From contig JAFLCU010000002.1 in assembly GCA_017303355.1 (NCBI GenBank), positions 181,501 through 245,500 on the forward strand: a stretch of 64,000 nucleotides of DNA, given 5' to 3'. Origin of the DNA: Caulobacterales bacterium. Lineage in GTDB: Bacteria; Pseudomonadota; Alphaproteobacteria; Caulobacterales; Aquidulcibacteraceae. Each line of letters begins with the position of its first letter. Within the stretch, counting starts at the first letter, position 1. The notes under the pieces were generated by a model that had not been told where the DNA came from, made no database searches, and was given only the letters and a program-made list of their open reading frames with translations. Position numbers and translations under genes: made by a program. Positions 58,629 to 64,000 of this stretch are shown here, piece by piece.

Positions 58629-60129
58629 GACCTCTCCGTTGCGCGTCTTGATCACCACGCTTGAACTCAACGCCCGGCGCGGCGTTCAGAATGTGACCAA
58701 GGATTTGGCCCTTGGCCTGAAGAAGGCTGGCCATACGCCGATTGTCTATACGCGCCAATGGGGCCCAGTGGCGCAGGATCTGCGCGACGCGGGCTTGCAA
58801 GTCGAGATCAACACGGATGCGCTGAAAGGGCCGTTTGATGTGATCCACGGGCACCATCTGGTCCCGTGCGCGGCGGTGTTGGCGCGCTTTCCTGAAACGC
58901 CGGCGATTTTCGTGGCGCACGACAATGTCAGCTGGTTCGACATGGCGCCGCGCCTGCCAAGCATTCGCATCTATGCGGGCGTGAGCGCGTCGTTGGCCGA
59001 TCGCGCAGCCTACGATTCCGGCGCGCCGCGCGAGCAAGTGCGCGTCATCATCAATGGCGTTGATACCGAGCGCTTCGCGCCAGGCCCCGCGCCCGCGCCA
59101 AAGCCGAAGCGCGCGCTGGCGTTCGCCAAGAACGAAGAGCATGTGGCAGCGATCCGTGACGCGTGCGCGCAACGCGGCGTCGCGGTGGATTACATTGGCG
59201 CGGCGGTGAAGACGCAGCTGGAAGATCCGTCGAAGGCGCTGCCGAATTACGATCTGGTGTTCGCCTCGGCACTTTCGGCGATGGAGGCGATGGCGTGCTT
59301 GCGGCCGACCATTGTGTGCGATGGGCGCGGGCTGGCGGGCATGGTTGATATGGCGCGCTATGAGGCGTGGCGGCCGCAGAATTTTGGTTTGGCGGTGCTG
59401 AACGCGCCGCTGAGCGCGGAACGCATGCTGGCGGAGATCGATCGCTACGATCCGGCGGAGGCGGTGCGTGTGGGAGAGCGCTCGCGCGTCGATCACGACA
59501 AGACGCGCTGGGTCGAGACCTATGTCGCGCTTTACCGCGAAGCGATGGCTATGCCGGCGCCGAGTCCGGCGGAAGCACAAGTGCAATGGGCGCGGCACGT
59601 GGAGCGATGGACGCCGCGCGCCGCTGAGCAATGGCAATTCGCGCATGAGCGGCAGGTGATGATCAACGATGTGCGCCGCTTGCGGCTGGGCGTCGAGGAA
59701 TTGCCGCGCGACAATCGCATCGCCTTCGGCCTGGAGGGCAGCGCCACGCGCTTCATGGAGCCGATGGGGTTTGAGCAAAATCAGAACGGCGTGATCTGGA
59801 CGAATGGCCGTGTCGCGAGCTTGCGGCTGCGGCTTGGTCTGTTCGACCGCGATCTCATGGCGGCGTTGGAATACGCGGTGAACCTGCCGCAGAAGAATTT
59901 CGAACTCGAAATCGTGGCGGCCGTGAATGGCGTCGATATCTCGCGCTGGACTGAAACCGGCTATGAGGGCTGGCAGCACAAGACGCGCACGATCCGGTTG
60001 CCGGTGGACTTTCTGCACCCGACATCGACATGGATCACGTTCCGCATGGCGCAAACCGGCGGACCTACGCCGCCGCGCCCCCCGGCGTTCGGCCTGCGCG
60101 CGGTGACATTCCGTAGCGACGCTAGCTGA
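58627..60129 (+). CDS. GT4-type glycosyltransferase with C-terminal beta domain
   Basis: The 500-residue protein has a GT-B fold: RVLITTLELNARRGVQNVTKDLALGLKKAG start, VIHGHHLVPCAAVLARFP, and the nucleotide-sugar segment VIINGVDTERFAPG, followed by SALSAMEAMACLRPTIVCDG. Residues from about 330 to 500 form an extra mostly beta segment, with FMEPMGFEQNQNGVIWTNG and LRLRLGLFDRD, of unknown role; it may bind glycan. ATG 58627 is the only start that gives the family N-terminus. It ends 8 bases inside the convergent regulator gene. Confidence 0.85.
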   Translation: MTSPLRVLITTLELNARRGVQNVTKDLALGLKKAGHTPIVYTRQWGPVAQDLRDAGLQVEINTDALKGPFDVIHGHHLVPCAAVLARFPETPAIFVAHDNVSWFDMAPRLPSIRIYAGVSASLADRAAYDSGAPREQVRVIINGVDTERFAPGPAPAPKPKRALAFAKNEEHVAAIRDACAQRGVAVDYIGAAVKTQLEDPSKALPNYDLVFASALSAMEAMACLRPTIVCDGRGLAGMVDMARYEAWRPQNFGLAVLNAPLSAERMLAEIDRYDPAEAVRVGERSRVDHDKTRWVETYVALYREAMAMPAPSPAEAQVQWARHVERWTPRAAEQWQFAHERQVMINDVRRLRLGVEELPRDNRIAFGLEGSATRFMEPMGFEQNQNGVIWTNGRVASLRLRLGLFDRDLMAALEYAVNLPQKNFELEIVAAVNGVDISRWTETGYEGWQHKTRTIRLPVDFLHPTSTWITFRMAQTGGPTPPRPPAFGLRAVTFRSDAS

Positions 60130-61957
60130 GTGCGGCGATCACGCGCGCGGCGTGCGAGAGGTGAATGAAGCGGCCCGCGTCGGCGATGGTTTCGAATGTG
60201 GCGCCTGGCAAACGCGCGCGCCAATAGCTTTCCATATCGGCAGCGTGATTGAGCGGGTCTTGAGCGCCGATTAGGATGCGCCAGTTGCCCGCGTCAGCGA
60301 GCGGTGGATCGTTGAGATTTAGCACGTATGCGCGCTGTTCGGCGATCATGCCGGAGATGCGGCCGGTGGCGAACAGCATCACCGCGCGCCCGTAATCGGC
60401 CAATTCGCGTTCATCCTCGAAGATTGCGAGATCAACTGGGCTTGAGCGCATGGATGCGCGCATCAATTGGCTTAATTTTCGCGAGGTGACCTGCGAAGCG
60501 GCGATGCGCGCCAGTTTCTCGGTGGCTTCGGGGTGGCGCCAAAACGCGTTCTTCGCCGCGCCGAGCAATCCCTCGCGCTTGCTCTCGGCATTGATGGCGG
60601 TGTCTGGATTGATGGCGACGATGCGGCCGCACAGCGCCGGATAGAGCCGCGCGAACGCCAGCGCCGAGTGCACGCCGCCGCGTGCGATCATATCGATGCG
60701 ATCGAAGCGAAAGGCCGCGCACATCTCCGCCATATCGTGCGCGGCGTCTTCGAAGGGATCGCCGGGCGTATCGTGCATGTCGCTCATGCCAAAGCCTGGC
60801 CGGTCGATGGCGAGCGGGCGATAGCCCGCTGCATGCAGCTTGGCGACGAAGCTGCGCGCGGGATGGCGCGTGGTCGCGCTTGAATGGATGATGAGAACGG
60901 GCGGCGCGCCTGGTGGTCCGAAATCACTGATCGCGATGCGCCCGCCGTGCGCGCGAGAGACGACACGCAAGGGTTCGCCGCGCATGTCGGGGCGCCAGGC
61001 GTCGCTTAAAGCCGCTTGCGCCAGCAGGGATGCGGTGAAGGCTTCCGCGATCACGCGGCTCACTTGCGGCGCGGCGGTGACGCCAAGTGCTGTAAACACG
61101 CGCTCGAATGCGTCCTTGGCGACGGCTTCGGAGAGGCCCGCGGCGGCGGCGGCTTCGCCGCGCGTGTGCCCTTCGGAGAGCAGCAACGCCAAGCGCGCGT
61201 CGCGCGCGGAGAGGCCGAAGATATCGCGCAGCGCTTGTTCGGCTCCGTCGCGGTCGGCGGGTATGTAGCCCGCATGGCGCACCAGCAGCGAAACCAATTC
61301 GCTTTGCCGCGCCGCGCCGGATTTGCGCAGGGCCGAAGCGATGGCGTTGCGCGCGGCGGAATAGGTGATGGCGCACGCGCCGGCGGCGCGTTGCAGGCCG
61401 CCATAACGCACGAGCGCCGCCGCCACCTCGGCTTCGCGCTCGCTCATGCCGAAGGAGCGCCCGGCCTCCAGCAGCACATCGCTGTCATGCGCGAGCGAGA
61501 TCGCGGCGATGACGACTTGGCCCGTCTCGGCGCGGTGTTCGCCCAGCAGGAAGGCGGCGTCCTGCGCTGGCAGATAGACCAGCATCAGAGGTTGATCGTC
61601 TTTATCGGCGGTCGCGATCGAGCGGCCGCCGCCGGGACGACGCGCACGCGCGACAATGTTCGTATCGATGGCGGCGGGCTCGACCCATTGATCGAAATGA
61701 CGGTCGGCCCAGACGCGCACGCCGTCGGCCTGCACGAGCGCGAGCGCCAGCATGGAGCGGGAAAGCAAGGGGTGCGGCGCCCGGCCTTCATCGACGGCGC
61801 CGGCGAGTTCGGATTGATCGTTCCGCGCGGCCGCGGAGGCGCGGTCAGGATCGGCGATCCAGGCATCGATGACCGCGTCGCCAGTCATCTTGGGCGGGGG
61901 AGGCCGGGCGCCGTGCATGGAGCCGGCTTGCCATAGGGCGACGGGGCTTGTCAGCAA
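60122..61957 (-). CDS. LuxR-type HTH regulator fused to an alpha/beta hydrolase-like domain
   Basis: The 611-residue protein has an N-terminal region of unknown type (1-165), two consecutive LuxR-type helix-turn-helix-like segments (FGMSEREAEVAAALV at 169-183 and FGLSARDARLALLLSEG at 247-263), and an alpha/beta hydrolase fold from about 330 (PVLIIHSSATTRH, LAIDRPGFGMSDMHD). The nucleophile elbow GxSxG reads ARGGV (425-429), and the usual catalytic His position in DAGRFIHL is Arg. The hydrolase fold is therefore probably a ligand-binding or interaction module. No signal peptide is evident. Starts at the second or third Met (61918, 61888) are possible. Confidence 0.8.
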   Translation of the reverse strand: MLTSPVALWQAGSMHGARPPPPKMTGDAVIDAWIADPDRASAAARNDQSELAGAVDEGRAPHPLLSRSMLALALVQADGVRVWADRHFDQWVEPAAIDTNIVARARRPGGGRSIATADKDDQPLMLVYLPAQDAAFLLGEHRAETGQVVIAAISLAHDSDVLLEAGRSFGMSEREAEVAAALVRYGGLQRAAGACAITYSAARNAIASALRKSGAARQSELVSLLVRHAGYIPADRDGAEQALRDIFGLSARDARLALLLSEGHTRGEAAAAAGLSEAVAKDAFERVFTALGVTAAPQVSRVIAEAFTASLLAQAALSDAWRPDMRGEPLRVVSRAHGGRIAISDFGPPGAPPVLIIHSSATTRHPARSFVAKLHAAGYRPLAIDRPGFGMSDMHDTPGDPFEDAAHDMAEMCAAFRFDRIDMIARGGVHSALAFARLYPALCGRIVAINPDTAINAESKREGLLGAAKNAFWRHPEATEKLARIAASQVTSRKLSQLMRASMRSSPVDLAIFEDERELADYGRAVMLFATGRISGMIAEQRAYVLNLNDPPLADAGNWRILIGAQDPLNHAADMESYWRARLPGATFETIADAGRFIHLSHAARVIAALS

Positions 61958-61996
61958 CGCCGCGCGTGCAGGGCCGGAAAGTTCGTTTTCCGGAAC

Positions 61997-63445
61997 TTAA
62001 AGCGGTAGGATGAGCTTCGCGCTGAAGCCGTGCGGCGCCAGGTTGGCGAGCGCCAGCTTGCCGCCGTGCGCTTCGGCGATGGCCTGCGCGATGGCAAGGC
62101 CGAGGCCTGCGCCATTGGCGGCGCTGCGTGCGCTGTCGGCGCGGAAGAAGGGCGCGGAGAGCGCCGCGATCTGCTCCTCCGGCACGCCCATGCCCTGATC
62201 GCGCACCTCAATCAGCGCGTGTGCATCGTCACGATAGACGCGCATGATTCCGCCGCCGCCGTACTTGGCCGCGTTCTCGGCGAGATTGCGCGCGGCGCGG
62301 GCGATTTCGCTCGGGCGGCATTCGGCGAAGACGGGCGTGTCGGCTTCGGCGACGATATTGACGCCCATGTCCTGCAGTTCGCCGCACAGCGTGCGCGCGA
62401 TTTCGGCGAGATCGACGCTGACGCGTTCTTCCTCGCTGGCCCCGGCGCGGGCGAGTGAAAGTGCTTGCTCGGTGAGCTGTTCCATCTCGGCGACGGAGGC
62501 GAGCAGGCGTTGGCGTTCGCTTTCGTCTTCGATCAATTCCGCGCGCAGCCGGATCGCGGTGATCGGCGTGCGCAAATCGTGGCTGAGCGCCCAGAGCATC
62601 TGCCGTTGGCGGCTGAGTTGGTGGCCCAGGCGCTCGGCCATGGCGTTGAACGCGGTCGAGGCGCGGCGCACGTCGTCGGGGCCGCTGACGGGGGCCGCGA
62701 CATTGGTTTGGCCCGAACCCAGCGCGCGCGCGGCGGCGGCGAGATCGGCCAAGGGGCGCCCGATTTGACGCGAGACGAGTGCGGCGCCAATGCCGACGAC
62801 GATGACGGAGACGATCGCGGCGGCGAGCACGCTGAGCGGCGCGGGGCGAGGGCCCGGCAAACGCGCGCGCGCGTTCAGCCATGAGCCTTGGCTGAGTTCG
62901 ATCGAGAGCGTGACTTCGGTCGCCTGAATGCGCGGCTCATCGCCGGGCGGCGGTTCGATGCGCTGTACGAACACGCGACCCTCGTCTAGGCCGGGCGCCG
63001 CGCGCAGTAGGTCATCGGGCAGCGGGGCGTCGCGGTCGCGATCACGACCGTCGCGGCCGCGAAAGCGACGGGACGGAGCATCCACGAAGCGCGTGGCGGC
63101 GTGGACTTGCATGTTGGGGAGACGCTCGGCGATGCCGCGCGCGATGCGCGCGCCTGCGCCACCGCCTAGGCCCGCGCTCACATTGGGCGCGTCGCTCACG
63201 CTGTAGCGGATCGAATAATCGCGCACGGCCTCGATCAGCGCCCCGCGCTCGGTGGCCGGGATTTCGCGCAATCGTTCGGCGGTGAAGACGACGCGTTCGA
63301 TGACGCCGGTTTCCGCCGCGCGCCGCAGCGCCGCGCCGCGTTCGTTGGCGTAGATCGCGAAGGCGATGCCATATGAAAGCAGCACGGCGACGATAGTGAC
63401 GAGCACCATGCGGCCGGTCAGCGTATTGAGCGGATTGAATTTCAC
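61997..63445 (-). CDS. EnvZ-like sensor histidine kinase
   Basis: The 482-residue protein has two membrane segments (MVLVTIVAVLLSYGIAFAIY and LSVLAAAIVSVIVVGIGAAL) flanking a periplasmic sensor with an Arg/Asp-rich loop (RRFRGRDGRDRDRDAP). HAMP, the H-box ALSHDLRTPITAIRLR, the N-box NLAENAAKYGGGG and G-boxes DQGMGVPE and GAGLGLAIAQAI follow. GTG 63445 overlaps the TGA of the response regulator gene (GTGA), so the pair is coupled. Stimulus unknown. Confidence 0.92.
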   Translation of the reverse strand: MKFNPLNTLTGRMVLVTIVAVLLSYGIAFAIYANERGAALRRAAETGVIERVVFTAERLREIPATERGALIEAVRDYSIRYSVSDAPNVSAGLGGGAGARIARGIAERLPNMQVHAATRFVDAPSRRFRGRDGRDRDRDAPLPDDLLRAAPGLDEGRVFVQRIEPPPGDEPRIQATEVTLSIELSQGSWLNARARLPGPRPAPLSVLAAAIVSVIVVGIGAALVSRQIGRPLADLAAAARALGSGQTNVAAPVSGPDDVRRASTAFNAMAERLGHQLSRQRQMLWALSHDLRTPITAIRLRAELIEDESERQRLLASVAEMEQLTEQALSLARAGASEEERVSVDLAEIARTLCGELQDMGVNIVAEADTPVFAECRPSEIARAARNLAENAAKYGGGGIMRVYRDDAHALIEVRDQGMGVPEEQIAALSAPFFRADSARSAANGAGLGLAIAQAIAEAHGGKLALANLAPHGFSAKLILPL

Positions 63446-64000
63446 GCCTTTTCGACCGGCGCTGTGAATACGTAGCCGCCACCCCACACGGTCTTGATCA
63501 GCTTGGGCGTGCGCGCGTCAGCTTCGATCTTGCGGCGCAAGCGCGAGACTTGCGTGTCGACCGCGCGATCGAACACGTCCGTGCCGCGATCGAACGCCAG
63601 ATCAAGTAGCTGATCGCGTGTCAGCACGATCTTAGGGCGCTGCAGGAATGTGAGCAGAAGCCGATACTCGCCGGTGGAGAGTTCGTGCGCGACGCCTTCG
63701 TCGTCGACCAGTTCGCGTTCAGCGAGCTTCAAAGTCCAGCGATCGAAGCGCAGCGCTTCGCCGGTCGGCGCTTCGACACTCGGCGGCAGCGCGTGCGTGC
63801 GGCGCAACACGGCGTCCATGCGCGCCATCAGTTCGCGCGGGTTGAACGGCTTCACGACGTAATCGTCGGCGCCGACCTCGAGGCCGATGATGCGGTCGAG
63901 ATCCTCGGCGCGCGCCGAAAGCAGGATCACCGGGATATGATTTGTCTCGCGGATGTGGCGGCAGAGCGAGAGGCCATCTTCGCCCGGCATCATGATATCG
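63442..64000 (-). CDS. OmpR-family response regulator, N-terminus beyond the window
   Basis: The frame is open to the right edge. The visible part begins at DIMMPGEDG, whose Asp (63997-63999) is the phosphoacceptor, and continues with LLSARAE, ADDYVVKPFNPREL (conserved Lys) and a winged-helix DNA-binding domain ending KTVWGGGYVFTAP. About 50 N-terminal residues are missing. It is the cognate partner of the kinase encoded downstream. Confidence 0.93.
   Translation of the reverse strand, partial: DIMMPGEDGLSLCRHIRETNHIPVILLSARAEDLDRIIGLEVGADDYVVKPFNPRELMARMDAVLRRTHALPPSVEAPTGEALRFDRWTLKLAERELVDDEGVAHELSTGEYRLLLTFLQRPKIVLTRDQLLDLAFDRGTDVFDRAVDTQVSRLRRKIEADARTPKLIKTVWGGGYVFTAPVEKA

Noticed and set aside
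58297..60054. Long minus-strand open frame opposite the glycosyltransferase gene
   Set aside because: Arg/His-rich antisense translation without domains; the plus-strand frame is a clear GT4 protein.
1..64000. Search for tRNA, rRNA, CRISPR arrays, prophage and transposase genes
   Set aside because: No cloverleaf-like sequences, regularly spaced repeats, phage structural genes or transposase motifs were seen by eye.

Overview
The window is high-GC DNA from an alphaproteobacterium, most likely of the Caulobacterales/Hyphomonadaceae type. Evidence for this is a GcrA cell-cycle regulator with GANTC sites and a TTAACCAT (CtrA-like) half-site upstream, the split transhydrogenase pntAA/pntAB/pntB preceded by a small aa3-type oxidase subunit IV-like protein, and an argD-argF-hslO operon. 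No tRNA, rRNA, CRISPR array, prophage or intact insertion sequence was seen.

Region 1 (1-13477, all minus strand) is a compact NRPS/PKS biosynthetic operon. In transcription order it encodes A-PCP, then KS-AT-ACP-aminotransferase-C-A-PCP, then C-(A-domain remnant)-PCP-TE, then a membrane-anchored alpha/beta hydrolase cut by the left edge. The inferred product is a short peptide with a beta-amino extension unit (amino acid + malonate-derived C2 with beta-amine + probably glycine). The last module has no adenylation core, a condensation motif HQSVFDG instead of HHxxxDG, and a thioesterase with Cys instead of Ser as nucleophile. I could not match this architecture to a described pathway and regard it as the most interesting locus.

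Region 2 (13932-27911) is a Wzy-type exopolysaccharide/capsule locus: GDP-mannose 6-dehydrogenase, GH5 lipoprotein, heparinase-II/III-like protein, CapK-like adenylate-forming enzyme, Wzy/O-antigen-ligase-like polymerase, Wza-type export lipoprotein, Wzc-type tyrosine kinase, priming sugar transferase, and at the end a PPP-type phosphatase. Putative cell-cycle half-sites precede the kinase gene.

Region 3 (28001-34243) is the proton-translocating transhydrogenase operon, interleaved with three small genes of unknown role, followed by an accessory patch: two overlapping short unknown frames, a frameshifted TIR-domain gene and a DUF1801 gene. A nested inverted-repeat element and a strong terminator follow.

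Region 4 (34484-42786, minus) has an M13 metallopeptidase and a tripartite RND efflux operon whose pump carries a roughly 95-residue insertion in a cytoplasmic loop. Region 5 (43080-46846) is phoR-pstB-phoU-phoB with no pstS, pstC or pstA. Region 6 (46843-51607) has argD-argF-hslO, an esterase and a BrnT/BrnA toxin-antitoxin pair with a long overlap. Region 7 (51663-57797) holds an orphan ABC-2 permease, gcrA, several intergenic palindromic repeats, a lipoprotein, a cupin protein, apaG, dcd and a TraB/GumN protein. Region 8 (57804-64000) has a PIG-L-like protein and a glycosyltransferase whose start codons share one CATG, a LuxR-HTH/alpha-beta-hydrolase fusion without its catalytic residues, and an OmpR/EnvZ-type two-component pair truncated at the right edge.
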